Program-made: the position numbers and the translations under genes | Notes under the pieces: generated by a model | What the model was told of the DNA's origin: nothing | Seen by the model: the letters and a program-made list of their open reading frames with translations, nothing else | The model's database searches: none | DNA from: Pinirhizobacter soli | GTDB taxonomy: Bacteria > Pseudomonadota > Gammaproteobacteria > Xanthomonadales > Rhodanobacteraceae | NCBI RefSeq assembly: GCF_015905305.1 | Contig: NZ_JADZLQ010000001.1 | Coordinates: 1,388,599-1,452,598, forward strand | Direction: 5' to 3' | Length of the DNA: 64,000 nt | Shown here: one piece after another, positions 45,728 through 54,165 of the stretch | Numbering within the stretch: position 1 is the first letter of the stretch | How the letters are laid out: every line of letters begins with the position of its first letter

Positions 45728-46462
45728 TCAGGCCGTTTGCTGGGACGCTGTCGCGACCTCTGCATCCAGATCGGCCAGGCGATAGCCTGCGGAGTGAATC
45801 GTATGCAGCAGGGCGCGGTCGAACGGTTTGTCGATCACGCGGCGCAGGTTGTACAGGTGCGAACGCAAGGTGTCGGAGTCCGGCAGCGTGTCGCCCCAGA
45901 TTTCGCGTTCGATGTCGCGGCGGCTCACCACCCGGGGTGACTCACGCATCAGGATCGCCAGCAGCTTCAACCCGATCGGCGAAACAGTCAGTTCCTGCCC
46001 GGCGCGGGTCAGGCGCAGGGTGGCGGTATCGAGCGTCATGTCGCCCACGTTGAGCACCTCGGAAGATACCTGGCGGCGATCGCGGCGGATCAGCGCGCGC
46101 AGGCGGGCTTCGAGCTCGCGTACTTCGAAAGGCTTGACCAGATAGTCGTCGGCACCGGCTTCCAGGCCGATCAGCTTGTCTTCCAGGGTGTCGCGGGCGG
46201 TCAGCATCAGCACCGGGGTGGATTTCTTGCCGTCCTTGCGCAGCTTGCGGCACAGGTCCAGGCCGTCCATGCCTGGCAACATCAGATCCAGCACGATCAC
46301 GTCGTAACTGTTGGAAACGGCAAGGTGCAGGCCACTGACGCCATCAGCGGCGTAGTCCACCGAGTAACCACGCCTTTCGAGGAACTCGCCGACCATTTCG
46401 GCAATGCCGCGGTTGTCTTCCACCAGCAGGATCAGGCCGCTCTGTTCGTCATGTGCACTCAT
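45728..46462 (-). CDS. OmpR/PhoB-family response regulator
   Basis: 244 residues: receiver (1-120) with acidic pair VEDN and phospho-acceptor Asp in YDVIVLDLMLPGMDGLDLC, then TARDTLEDKLIGLEAGADDY and LVKPFEVREL. A C-terminal winged helix (about 135-230) follows: LTVSPIGLKLLAILMRESPR, VVSRRDIEREIW, LYNLRRVIDKPF and HTIHSAGYRL. ATG 46462 has GGAG 8 bases upstream. An inverted repeat at 46484-46497 lies just before the ribosome site and may be an autoregulatory site. Partner of the downstream kinase. Confidence 0.9.
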   Translation of the reverse strand: MSAHDEQSGLILLVEDNRGIAEMVGEFLERRGYSVDYAADGVSGLHLAVSNSYDVIVLDLMLPGMDGLDLCRKLRKDGKKSTPVLMLTARDTLEDKLIGLEAGADDYLVKPFEVRELEARLRALIRRDRRQVSSEVLNVGDMTLDTATLRLTRAGQELTVSPIGLKLLAILMRESPRVVSRRDIEREIWGDTLPDSDTLRSHLYNLRRVIDKPFDRALLHTIHSAGYRLADLDAEVATASQQTA

Positions 46463-46483
46463 CTAAGGGTCTCCGTGGTTCGC

Positions 46484-46497
46484 TTCACATTTGTGAA
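46484..46497. promoter_or_regulatory. 14-bp palindrome TTCACA-TT-TGTGAA upstream of the response regulator gene
   Basis: A perfect 6+2+6 inverted repeat 21 bases before the start codon at 46462. Candidate operator for autoregulation or for another dimeric regulator (it has the look of a CRP/FNR-like half-site pair, but the spacing is shorter than usual). Inferred from symmetry and position only. Confidence 0.4.
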
Positions 46498-46579
46498 AAG
46501 GTAGCGGCCGCGCCAGTGATGCGAGCGTGAATGGCGGCTTGGGCGGTTTAACGCGGGTTAGAAATCCCTCTGCCAGGTA

Positions 46580-47197
46580 TTAATGCAACAAAGGTCTCAA
46601 GGCAGCGTCAACATTGTCCGCCACGCGCGGTTCGCCTTCGGCGGTGGGATGCAGGCCGTCGTCCTGCATCAGTTCGGGATGGGTGGCCACGCCGTCGAGC
46701 AGGAATGGCAAAAGCGCCAGGTGCTGGGTATCGGCCAGGCCTTTGAAGGCCGCGCGCAGGCCGTCGCGGTACTGCGGTCCATAGTTCACCGGAAGCTCGA
46801 TGCCCAATAGCAGCACCTGGGCTCCGGCATCCTTTGACGCCTGCGCCATCGCTGCGAGGTTGGCCTTGAGCGGCTCCAGCGGCAGGCCCCGCAGGCCGTC
46901 GTTTGCTCCAAGCTCGATCACCACCACGGCCGGCTGGTACTTGGCCAGGAGGGACGGCAGCCGGTTGCGTCCACTGAGCGAGGTTTCCCCGCTGATGCTG
47001 GCATTGACGAGGGACCAGCCCGGCACCATGTTCGAATAACGCGCCTGCAGCAGGCTCACCCATCCCTTCTCGATCGGGATGTTGTGGGCCGCCGATAGCG
47101 AGTCACCCAGCACCAGGATGGTTCGCGGCGCGGCGGCATGCACCGGCCCCATCGCCAAAGCCACCAACAGCAAGACAACCCCGAGGCAACGACGCAT
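46580..47197 (-). CDS. tesA: Multifunctional acyl-CoA thioesterase I / arylesterase TesA
   Basis: GDSL (SGNH) hydrolase of the periplasm, 205 residues. Signal peptide [20 protein letters not shown] with AAA; block I ILVLGDSLSAAHN (nucleophile Ser), block III VIELGANDGLRGLP, block V MQDDGLHPTAEGEP (catalytic Asp and His). The start ATG 47197 is chosen for its signal peptide, and the ATG of the divergent ABC gene overlaps it (CATG at 47195-47198). An in-frame ATG at 47227 would extend it into the ABC gene. The divergent tesA-ybbA arrangement is conserved in E. coli. Confidence 0.92.
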   Translation of the reverse strand: MRRCLGVVLLLVALAMGPVHAAAPRTILVLGDSLSAAHNIPIEKGWVSLLQARYSNMVPGWSLVNASISGETSLSGRNRLPSLLAKYQPAVVVIELGANDGLRGLPLEPLKANLAAMAQASKDAGAQVLLLGIELPVNYGPQYRDGLRAAFKGLADTQHLALLPFLLDGVATHPELMQDDGLHPTAEGEPRVADNVDAALRPLLH

Positions 47198-47879
47198 GAG
47201 TGATTCCCGGCCGGTATTGGAAGCCATCGATGTTAGCAAGTACGTTCAGGGCCCCGATGGGCGCCTGGACATCCTGCACCGAGTGCATCTTTCCATTCCC
47301 GCCGGTGAAAGTTTCGCCATCGTCGGCGCCTCGGGCTCGGGCAAGACCACTCTGCTGGGCCTGCTTGCCGGCCTGGATACCGCCAGCGGCGGCAGCATCC
47401 GCCTGGACGGCCACGAACTGGGTGAGCTCGACGAAGAACGCCGCGCGGCGGTGCGACGCCGCCTGGTGGGCTTCGTGTTCCAGTCGTTCCACCTGCTGCC
47501 GGCGCTTACCGCCGAGGAAAACGTCATGCTGCCGCTGGAACTGGAGGGCGACGACGACGCCCGCAGCCGTGCCCGCACGGCGTTGGCCAACGTAGGCCTG
47601 GCCGAGCGGCGGCGACACTACCCGGCGCAGCTCTCCGGCGGCGAGCAGCAGCGCGTGGCGCTGGCCCGGGCCTTCGTCCATGGGCCCCGCCTGCTCTTCG
47701 CCGATGAACCCACCGGCAACCTCGATCAGAAAACCGGCCAGCAGGTGGGCGACCTGCTGTTCGCGCTGAACCGGGAGCACGCCACCACCCTGGTGTTGGT
47801 CACCCATGACGCGCGCCTTGCCGCACGCTGCGCGCGCAGCGCCGAACTCACCGGTGGCCGCCTGGGCGTGGCTGCATGA
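47196..47879 (+). CDS. ybbA: ABC transporter ATP-binding protein YbbA
   Basis: Cytoplasmic ATPase of the MacB/LolD-type YbbAP system, 227 residues. Walker [20 protein letters not shown]-loop [20 protein letters not shown], signature [20 protein letters not shown], Walker [13 protein letters not shown] and switch His [11 protein letters not shown] 47196 with GAGG 10 bases upstream. Its start codon shares two bases with the oppositely oriented tesA start. Ends ATGA, overlapping ybbP by 4 bases. The substrate of YbbAP is not established. Confidence 0.93.
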   Translation: MSDSRPVLEAIDVSKYVQGPDGRLDILHRVHLSIPAGESFAIVGASGSGKTTLLGLLAGLDTASGGSIRLDGHELGELDEERRAAVRRRLVGFVFQSFHLLPALTAEENVMLPLELEGDDDARSRARTALANVGLAERRRHYPAQLSGGEQQRVALARAFVHGPRLLFADEPTGNLDQKTGQQVGDLLFALNREHATTLVLVTHDARLAARCARSAELTGGRLGVAA

Positions 47880-50359
47880 GGATCCTTACCCTCGCCCTGC
47901 GTACCCTGCGCCGCGAGTGGCACCTGCCGGAGCTGCGCACGCTGGCGGCCTCCCTGGTACTGGCGGTGGTGGCCCTGGGCGTGGTGGCCACGCTTGCCAC
48001 GCGCATCGAACGGGGGCTGCTGGCGAGCGCTGCGGAATTGATCGGCGGCGATGTCGGCATATCGGCACCGAACCAGCTTCCCGCCAGCTTTGCCGACGAG
48101 GCCCGCAAGGATGGCCTGGCGGTACTGCGCAGCGCCAGCTTCCCGTCGGTGGCCTTCGTCGATCAGCGCAGCCAACTGCTGGATGTGATGGCAGCCGACC
48201 AGGGCTATCCGCTGCGCGGCACGCTGGAACTCAGCGACGCCAATGGCCGGCCGCTCGCCAGCCGCGCGCCGGCGGAAGGCCAGCTCTACCTCGATCACCG
48301 GGCACTGGTGGCGCTGGGCGTGAAACCGGGCCAGCGCATCCAGTTGGGCGGCCGTGACCTCACCATCGCCGCCGAACTGGTGCGCCAGCCCGACGGCGGA
48401 GAGCTGTTCGCGCTCGCGCCCCGGGCGATGATGAGCCTGGCCGACGCCCAGGCCGCGGGGCTGTTGGGCAGTGGCAGCCGCGCCCGTCACCGCCTGCTGC
48501 TTGCCGGCGACCCGCGCGATGTGTCCGCCTGGCGTCGCTGGGCCGAGGGCCAGTCGCTTCCGACCGGCGCGGAGATGATTACTCCTGAGCAGACGCAAGA
48601 ACGCATGCGCGTGGCCTTCGACCGCGCCAGCGCCTTCATGCGGCTGACGGCGCTGCTTTCCGCCCTGCTCTCCGGCGTGGCGATCGCGCTGGCTGCACAG
48701 CGCTATGCGCGGCGCAAGGTGAATGAAGTGGCGCTCCTGCGCGCCTTGGGTACGCCGCGCCGCCGCGTGGTGGCGCTGTTGTGCACCACGTTGGCGCTGC
48801 TTGCCATCCCGGCGAGCCTGCTGGGCGCCGGTCTTGCGCTTGGCCTGGCCGCGCTGGCCTGGCATTTCGCCGGTTCCATGGTCGGCAACATTCCCACCGT
48901 ATTGCCGCTGGGCCCTGCCTTCGTGGCCGGGGGCCTAGGCCTTGCCGTGCTCGCCGGCTTCGCCCTGCCGCCACTGGTGCGCCTGGCAGAAGTACCGCCG
49001 GTAGCAGTGTTCCGCGAAAGCCTGGCGCGCCGCCGCCGCCGCTTCGACTGGCTCTACCTTGTGCCGCTGGCCGTGGCGGTGGGCCTGCTGTGGACGCAGA
49101 GCGGCTCGGCGCGATTGGCCGGGATCCTCGCCGCAAGCCTTGCCGGCGTCGCGGTGGTCTCGGCGCTGCTGGCCGCCCTGCTGCTGTGGCTGGCACGGCG
49201 CGTGGCTCCCGGCGTGCATCCGGCGCTGCGTCTTGGCCTGGGTGCACTGGCACGGCGCCGCGGCTTGTCGTTGGTGCAGGCCACGGCGTTGTCGCTGGGC
49301 CTGACCGCGCTGCTGTTGCTGGCCGTGGTGGCGCCATCGCTGCTGGAAGGCTGGCGGCGCGAACTGCCGGCGAACACACCCAACTGGTTTGCCCTGAACC
49401 TGCAGGATGACCAGCGCGACGCCTTTGCCAATGCCCTGGCCGGCATCGGCGGCGACCAGCTGAACATGCTGCCGCTGGCCGTGGGCAAGCTCACTGCGAT
49501 CAACGGCGTACCCGTCGACCAGCTGCCGCTGAAGGACCAACGGGCCAAGGAGTCGGCCGATCGCCAGCTGCGGTTGTCCTGGAGCGAAGCGCTGCCACCT
49601 TCCAACCAGGTGGTCGCAGGTAGCTGGCCCGGCGCCCAAGCCACGGCGGCCGAGGTTTCGGTGGATGAAAGCTGGCGCGACATGTACCAGCTGAAGATCG
49701 GCGACCGCATGAGTTTTTCGATCGGCGAAGCGACCATCGAGGCGAAAGTCGGTAGCGTGCGCAAGGTCGACTGGAGTTCCTTCCGCGTCAATTTCTTCCT
49801 GCTGCTCGATCCTGCCCATGCCGCCGACCTTCCGCATACGTGGCTGGCGAGCTTCCATGTGCCGCGCGGCCATGCCGATGCGCTGGCGAAGCTTTCGCGC
49901 GATTACGCCAACCTCAGCCTGATCGATGTCGATTCCCTGCTCGATCGCGTGCGCGAGATCGTCGACCGCGTGGGGTCGGCGGTGCGCTGGGTGCTGGGTT
50001 TCAGCCTGGGCGCCGGAGCGCTGGTGCTGGCCGCGGCGATGGCGGCGAGTGCGCAGGAGCGCCAGCATGAAGCGGCCTTGCTGCGAACCCTCGGAGCCCA
50101 TCGCTCGCAGCTTCGCCTGGCGGCGGCGTGCGAGTTCGCCATGCTGGGCCTGGTAGCGGGGCTCACCGCCGCGCTGGGCGCCGGTGGCGCCGGATGGTGG
50201 CTTGGCCGCGCCGTCTTCCACATCGATGGCTTCATCCCGCCATTGATGCCGTTGGCGGCGGCTTCAGCCGCCGCGGGCATCGTGGTGATGCTGATTGGCC
50301 TGGCGGGAACGCGGCGCGTCACGCGCACGTCCCCGCTGGCCTTGCTACGCGGGGCGTGA
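47876..50359 (+). CDS. ybbP: FtsX-like ABC transporter permease YbbP
   Basis: 827-residue inner-membrane permease of the FtsX/MacB fold, E. coli YbbP size. An N-terminal membrane segment (AASLVLAVVALGVVATLATR), a large periplasmic domain (about 45-245), a 3-helix FtsX core (MRLTALLSALLSGVAIALAA; LLGAGLALGLAALAWHFAG), middle segments, a second periplasmic region and a C-terminal FtsX core (GFSLGAGALVLAAAMAASAQ). It forms a complex with YbbA for energised extraction of an envelope substrate. ATG 47876. Convergent with the GSGD-repeat gene, stops adjacent (50359/50360). Confidence 0.93.
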   Translation: MRILTLALRTLRREWHLPELRTLAASLVLAVVALGVVATLATRIERGLLASAAELIGGDVGISAPNQLPASFADEARKDGLAVLRSASFPSVAFVDQRSQLLDVMAADQGYPLRGTLELSDANGRPLASRAPAEGQLYLDHRALVALGVKPGQRIQLGGRDLTIAAELVRQPDGGELFALAPRAMMSLADAQAAGLLGSGSRARHRLLLAGDPRDVSAWRRWAEGQSLPTGAEMITPEQTQERMRVAFDRASAFMRLTALLSALLSGVAIALAAQRYARRKVNEVALLRALGTPRRRVVALLCTTLALLAIPASLLGAGLALGLAALAWHFAGSMVGNIPTVLPLGPAFVAGGLGLAVLAGFALPPLVRLAEVPPVAVFRESLARRRRRFDWLYLVPLAVAVGLLWTQSGSARLAGILAASLAGVAVVSALLAALLLWLARRVAPGVHPALRLGLGALARRRGLSLVQATALSLGLTALLLLAVVAPSLLEGWRRELPANTPNWFALNLQDDQRDAFANALAGIGGDQLNMLPLAVGKLTAINGVPVDQLPLKDQRAKESADRQLRLSWSEALPPSNQVVAGSWPGAQATAAEVSVDESWRDMYQLKIGDRMSFSIGEATIEAKVGSVRKVDWSSFRVNFFLLLDPAHAADLPHTWLASFHVPRGHADALAKLSRDYANLSLIDVDSLLDRVREIVDRVGSAVRWVLGFSLGAGALVLAAAMAASAQERQHEAALLRTLGAHRSQLRLAAACEFAMLGLVAGLTAALGAGGAGWWLGRAVFHIDGFIPPLMPLAAASAAAGIVVMLIGLAGTRRVTRTSPLALLRGA

Positions 50360-51136
50360 TCAGTCGCGCTGGGGCACGTCGACCTTGCCGCTGACATCGG
50401 CATAGTCGACGTCACCGCTGCCCTTCGAGTGCACGGTGAAATTGCCCTTGATGCCGCGGGCGTTGATGTCGCCTGAGCCAATGGAATCGACCTCGACATT
50501 GCCACCGATGTCACCGAATTCCAGGTCGCCGGAACCGACGCTGCCCACCTTCACCGGGCCGCGCACGCCGTGCACCTTGGCATCGCCAGAACCGATGCCT
50601 TGCAGCTGGACGCTGCCGACGCGATCGATCGTCAGATCGCCGGAGCCGGTATTGGCGCTGACCGCGCCCGCGACATCGGCGACATTGATGTCCCCGGAAC
50701 CGGTGCTGACGTCCAGGGATGCCACGCGCCGGACCTCCGCGTCACCCGAGCCGGATTGAAGCTGCACGGGAATATTCCCGGGCATCGTCACACTCACCTT
50801 GAGGTACGCGTAGAAGCCACCGAAGCCGCCGTCGACCGAGCCACGGTCGGCGCCGAGGGTGATCACCAGCGTGCTGCCTTCGCGACGCTGCTGCACGGTA
50901 AGCGGCTCCAGGCCCTGTTGGCTGGAGGCACAAGCGGTGCCGCGCAGGGCGAGCGTGGCGCCGCTGCCGCCGCCGTCGAGCTTCAGGTCGTGGCTCCGCG
51001 TTTCCACGCGGACCAGGTTCACGCCAGCCAGGTTGGCGTCGAGGTTGCGTTGTGCCGAATGTGCACAGGGCATCTCGGCGCGGGCGCCGAAGGGAATCAC
51101 CGCCAGGGCGATGCAAAGCAGGAAGATCTTGCGCAT
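50360..51136 (-). CDS. Exported GIN/DUF4097-type beta-helix protein with GSGD repeats
   Basis: 258 residues with a signal peptide (MRKIFLLCIALAVIPFGARA), so periplasmic or surface-attached. The second half has seven GSGD units (SGSGDAEV, TGSGDINV, TGSGDLTI, IGSGDAKV, VGSGDLEF, IGSGDINA, KGSGDVDY), spaced about 16-20 residues, the pattern of a right-handed beta-helix in head-GIN/DUF4097 proteins. Such domains are often found with anti-sigma or membrane-associated genes; no role can be named here. ATG 51136 used (the frame continues upstream without a signal sequence). Sits 69 bases downstream of mazG on the same strand, possibly in its transcript. Confidence 0.82.
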   Translation of the reverse strand: MRKIFLLCIALAVIPFGARAEMPCAHSAQRNLDANLAGVNLVRVETRSHDLKLDGGGSGATLALRGTACASSQQGLEPLTVQQRREGSTLVITLGADRGSVDGGFGGFYAYLKVSVTMPGNIPVQLQSGSGDAEVRRVASLDVSTGSGDINVADVAGAVSANTGSGDLTIDRVGSVQLQGIGSGDAKVHGVRGPVKVGSVGSGDLEFGDIGGNVEVDSIGSGDINARGIKGNFTVHSKGSGDVDYADVSGKVDVPQRD

Positions 51137-51204
51137 GTCGTGAGACTCCGATACCAGCGAAAAGGTCACAGGTATCGATGCGGGCGGCGGCTAAAAGGTT
51201 TGAA

Positions 51205-52002
51205 CTAGGTGGAAAGCTCCGTCTTGGCCTGCTGCCAGAGGGCTTCTTGTTCTGCCAGCGACAGGCTTGAGAATTCCCGGCCGGAAGAGCTTGCCAGGGC
51301 CTCCATGTGCCTGAATCGCCTCTCGAATTTGGTGTTGGCCCCGCGCAGCGCCGTGGACACGTCCACCTTGGCATGCCGGGCAAGGTTCACCGCCACGAAC
51401 AACACGTCGCCGATCTCGTCGGCCAGGTGGGCGGGGTCGGCGCCGTCGTCGAAGGCCTCGCGCACTTCTTCCAGCTCCTCGGCGAGCTTGTCCAGCACGC
51501 CGCGGTGGTCGGGCCAACGGAAGCCGGTGTTGTCGGCGCGCTTTTGCAGTTTCAGCGCACGCTGCCACTCGGGCAGTCCGCGCGAAATGCCGGCCAGCGC
51601 ACTGGTGTCTTCGTGGCCATCGGCGGCGCGCTCGTCGGCCTTGATCTGGTCCCATGCGCGCGATTGCTCGGCAAGATCGGCATAGCGCTTGTCACCGAAC
51701 ACGTGCGGATGCCGGCGAATCATCTTCGCGCAGATGCCTTCGATCACGTCACGCAGTTCGAAATGGCCCGCTTCTTCGGCCATGCGTGCATGGAACACCA
51801 CCTGCAGCAGCAGGTCACCGAGTTCGTCGCGAAGGGCGCCGTGATCGCCGCGGTCGATGGCGTCGGCCACCTCGTAGGCTTCCTCGATGGTGTACGGCGC
51901 GATCGTGGCGAAGGTCTGCTTGACGTCCCATGGGCACCCGTTTTCCGGGTTGCGCAGGCGCGCCATGATCTCGGCCAGGGGCGTGATGTCGGGATGTGCC
52001 AT
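51205..52002 (-). CDS. mazG: Nucleoside triphosphate pyrophosphohydrolase MazG
   Basis: Hydrolyses canonical and damaged NTPs/dNTPs to monophosphates; in E. coli it moderates (p)ppGpp-linked death. 265 residues with two MazG domains, each with an EExxE-type metal site: GCPWDVKQTFATIAPYTIEE (conserved PWDxxQT) and ELGDLLLQVVFHARMAEE; the second with KLAEELEEVREAF and EIGDVLFVAVNLARHAKVD. ATG 52002. Follows cysQ by 11 bases in the housecleaning run. Confidence 0.94.
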   Translation of the reverse strand: MAHPDITPLAEIMARLRNPENGCPWDVKQTFATIAPYTIEEAYEVADAIDRGDHGALRDELGDLLLQVVFHARMAEEAGHFELRDVIEGICAKMIRRHPHVFGDKRYADLAEQSRAWDQIKADERAADGHEDTSALAGISRGLPEWQRALKLQKRADNTGFRWPDHRGVLDKLAEELEEVREAFDDGADPAHLADEIGDVLFVAVNLARHAKVDVSTALRGANTKFERRFRHMEALASSSGREFSSLSLAEQEALWQQAKTELST

Positions 52003-52013
52003 CGAGTGCCTTG

Positions 52014-52817
52014 TTATGAAACGGCCAGGTGGCCGAGCCAGTCGAAGCCGGCATCGCCAACGGCTAGGAATTCAGGATTCACCAGGTTGTCGCGCGTGTT
52101 GTAGCGAAGGCGTTCACCGGCGAGATCGATCACGCTGCCACCGGCTTCTTCGAGCACGCACTGGCCGGCGGCGGTATCCCATTCGCAGGTGGGGCCCAGG
52201 CGGAGGTAAGCGTCGGCATCGCCGCGGGCGATCACGCAGAATTTCAGCGACGAGCCCAGCGCGAAGGTGTCGTAGGCCCCCAGGGGTTCGAGCATGCCGG
52301 CCAGGCGTCCAAGCCCGTGCGAGCGGCTGCCGGCCAGGAGCGGCGGCTCGGCCTTGCTGCGCGCGTGGATGCGGGTGAAGGAGCCACCCGCAGCCTGCTG
52401 GCGGAAGGCGCCCGCGCCGCGCACGGCTAGATAGCCATCGCCACTGGCTGGCGCCAGCACCACCGAGGCCACGGTATCGTGGCCGTCCACCAGGGCGATG
52501 TTCACGGTGAACTCGCCGTTGCGCTTGATGAATTCGCGCGTGCCATCGAGCGGATCCACCAGCCAGTACCGCTGCCACTGGCGCCGTTCGCTCCAGCGCG
52601 CCGCGGTGGCTTCCTCGGAAACCACCGGGAGGACTTCCGCAAACGTCGCCAGGCCTTCGACGATCACGCGCTGGGCGGCAAGGTCGGCGGCGGTGACGGG
52701 GGAATCGTCGTCCTTGCAATGCACGGCGAAATCGCTGGCATAAACGTCCATCACCGCATCGCCGGCGCGGCGCGCGAGTGCCGCCAGCGGCTCGAGCAGG
52801 TGCAAGGCCGTGCTCAC
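52014..52817 (-). CDS. cysQ: 3'(2'),5'-bisphosphate nucleotidase CysQ
   Basis: Degrades PAP (adenosine 3',5'-bisphosphate) from sulfate assimilation to AMP. 267 residues, IMPase superfamily. Metal motifs: VSEE, YWLVDPLDGTREFIKRNGEF and the C-terminal CEWDTAAGQCVLEEAGGSVI. The GTG at 52817 overlaps the nudE stop (GTGA), which decides the start; the family N-terminus (LHLLEPLAALARRAGDAVMD) begins right there. Its neighbours nudE (upstream) and mazG (downstream) also act on nucleotides, and nudE-cysQ is a common pair. Confidence 0.93.
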   Translation of the reverse strand: MSTALHLLEPLAALARRAGDAVMDVYASDFAVHCKDDDSPVTAADLAAQRVIVEGLATFAEVLPVVSEEATAARWSERRQWQRYWLVDPLDGTREFIKRNGEFTVNIALVDGHDTVASVVLAPASGDGYLAVRGAGAFRQQAAGGSFTRIHARSKAEPPLLAGSRSHGLGRLAGMLEPLGAYDTFALGSSLKFCVIARGDADAYLRLGPTCEWDTAAGQCVLEEAGGSVIDLAGERLRYNTRDNLVNPEFLAVGDAGFDWLGHLAVS

Positions 52818-53371
52818 GCGGGCCGGAACCTGCCGGCGAGGAACTCGCGGGCCATGAACAGCGCGGCGATGGAACGGCCCTCGCTGACTTCCTCGCGCCC
52901 GAGCAAGGTGTGCAGGTCGGACATTTTCCACGGCAGCACTTCGAGTTCTTCCGGCTCGTCGCCTTCCAGGCGTTCGGGGTAGAGGTCGCGTGCCAGCACC
53001 ACGTGGGTCTGGTGGGTCATGTAGGAGGGTGAAAGCGACAACACGCCCAGGGATTTGAGCTCCCGCGCGCCATAGCCCACTTCTTCCTTCAACTCGCGGT
53101 TGGCGCCCTCGAGCACGGTTTCGCCGCGGTCGAGACGGCCCTTGGGCAGGCCAAGTTCGTAGCGTTCCACGCCCACGCCGTATTCGCGCACCAGCAGCAC
53201 CGTTTCGTCGTCCTGCATCGGCACGATGATCACCGCGCCCAGGCCTGAGCTTTTCATGCGCTCGTAGGTGCGGCGCTGGCCGTTGGAGAATTCAAGATCG
53301 ACCGCCTCCACATGCAGGAAATGGCTGTCGGTGACGTCCCGCGTGGCGTGGATGATCGGGCGCTTGTTCAT
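52814..53371 (-). CDS. nudE: ADP compounds hydrolase NudE (NUDIX)
   Basis: 185-residue Nudix hydrolase acting on ADP-ribose, Ap3A, NADH-type ADP compounds. Nudix box GLPKGRLDRGETVLEGANRE then LKEEVG, preceded by VLLVREYGVGVERYELGLPK, which is the NudE/ADPRase-type version (Y-E-L-P-x-G). The C-terminus LGREEVSEGRSIAALFMARE is typical. ATG 53371 overlaps the hisN stop by 1 base (TGATG). Overlaps cysQ by 4 bases. Confidence 0.92.
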   Translation of the reverse strand: MNKRPIIHATRDVTDSHFLHVEAVDLEFSNGQRRTYERMKSSGLGAVIIVPMQDDETVLLVREYGVGVERYELGLPKGRLDRGETVLEGANRELKEEVGYGARELKSLGVLSLSPSYMTHQTHVVLARDLYPERLEGDEPEELEVLPWKMSDLHTLLGREEVSEGRSIAALFMAREFLAGRFRPA

Positions 53372-54165
53372 CAGGGTATTGTAGCGCCGCGCAGCCGCGG
53401 GGCGGCCAGCGTATGGATGGCCGGCACGCCGGCAAGCACGCTGCGCGTATGGATATCCAGCTCGCCGCCGTCAAGATCGGTGAAGATACCGCCCGCTTCG
53501 CGAACGATCACTGCGAGCGCGGCGATATCCAGGATATTGACGTCCGATTCAATCACCAGGTCCAGCCCGCCTCGCGCCAGCAGGTGGTAATGGCAGAAAT
53601 CGCCGTAGCCACGGATGCGATTGGTGTCGCGGATCAACGCACCCAGGGCATCCCACCCGCGACCTGAAGTGAGGCTGCGCACGTTGCCCGTGGAGACCGA
53701 CGCCTGGTCGAGGCTGGATGTGTCCGCTACATGTACTCGTTCGCCATCGAGCCACGCGCCGCCACCGCGCCGCGCCCACATGGTTTCGCAATAGAGCGGT
53801 GCCTTGGATACGCCAAGCACCAATTCGGTGCCGGCCATCAGGGCGATCTGGGTAGAGAAGAACGGCGTGCGTCGGACGAAGCTCTTGGTGCCGTCAAGCG
53901 GGTCCACCAGCCAGGTCAATGCGCGGTCGTCGCCGCGGCCGAATTCCTCGCCGTGGATGGAGGCCTCCGGCAAGGTACGGGCAAGCACGTGGCGGATGGC
54001 CTGCTCGGCCTCGCGGTCGGCGATGGTGACGGGCGTGGCATCGTCCTTCAGCTCCACCGCCACGCCTTCGCGCCAGTAGTGGCAGATGATGGCTGAGGCA
54101 GCCTCGGCGGCCTCCAGGGCGCCGGCAAGCGCGTGATCCAGGGTGGCGTCGTCGATGATGCTCAT
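53371..54165 (-). CDS. hisN: Histidinol-phosphatase of the IMPase family (HisN-type)
   Basis: 264 residues, inositol-monophosphatase superfamily. Metal motifs: IHGEEFG, WLVDPLDGTKSFVRRTPFFS and the C-terminal VNILDIAALAVIVREAGGIF. The family member closest by eye is HisN (histidinol-phosphatase, histidine step 8), but the exact substrate is not certain; SuhB- or CysQ-like substrates are alternatives. The start ATG 54165 has GGAGG a few bases upstream. It overlaps gspN (ATGA, 54162-54165) and nudE (1 base). Third IMPase-superfamily gene of the window after suhB and cysQ. Confidence 0.85.
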   Translation of the reverse strand: MSIIDDATLDHALAGALEAAEAASAIICHYWREGVAVELKDDATPVTIADREAEQAIRHVLARTLPEASIHGEEFGRGDDRALTWLVDPLDGTKSFVRRTPFFSTQIALMAGTELVLGVSKAPLYCETMWARRGGGAWLDGERVHVADTSSLDQASVSTGNVRSLTSGRGWDALGALIRDTNRIRGYGDFCHYHLLARGGLDLVIESDVNILDIAALAVIVREAGGIFTDLDGGELDIHTRSVLAGVPAIHTLAAPRLRGATIP

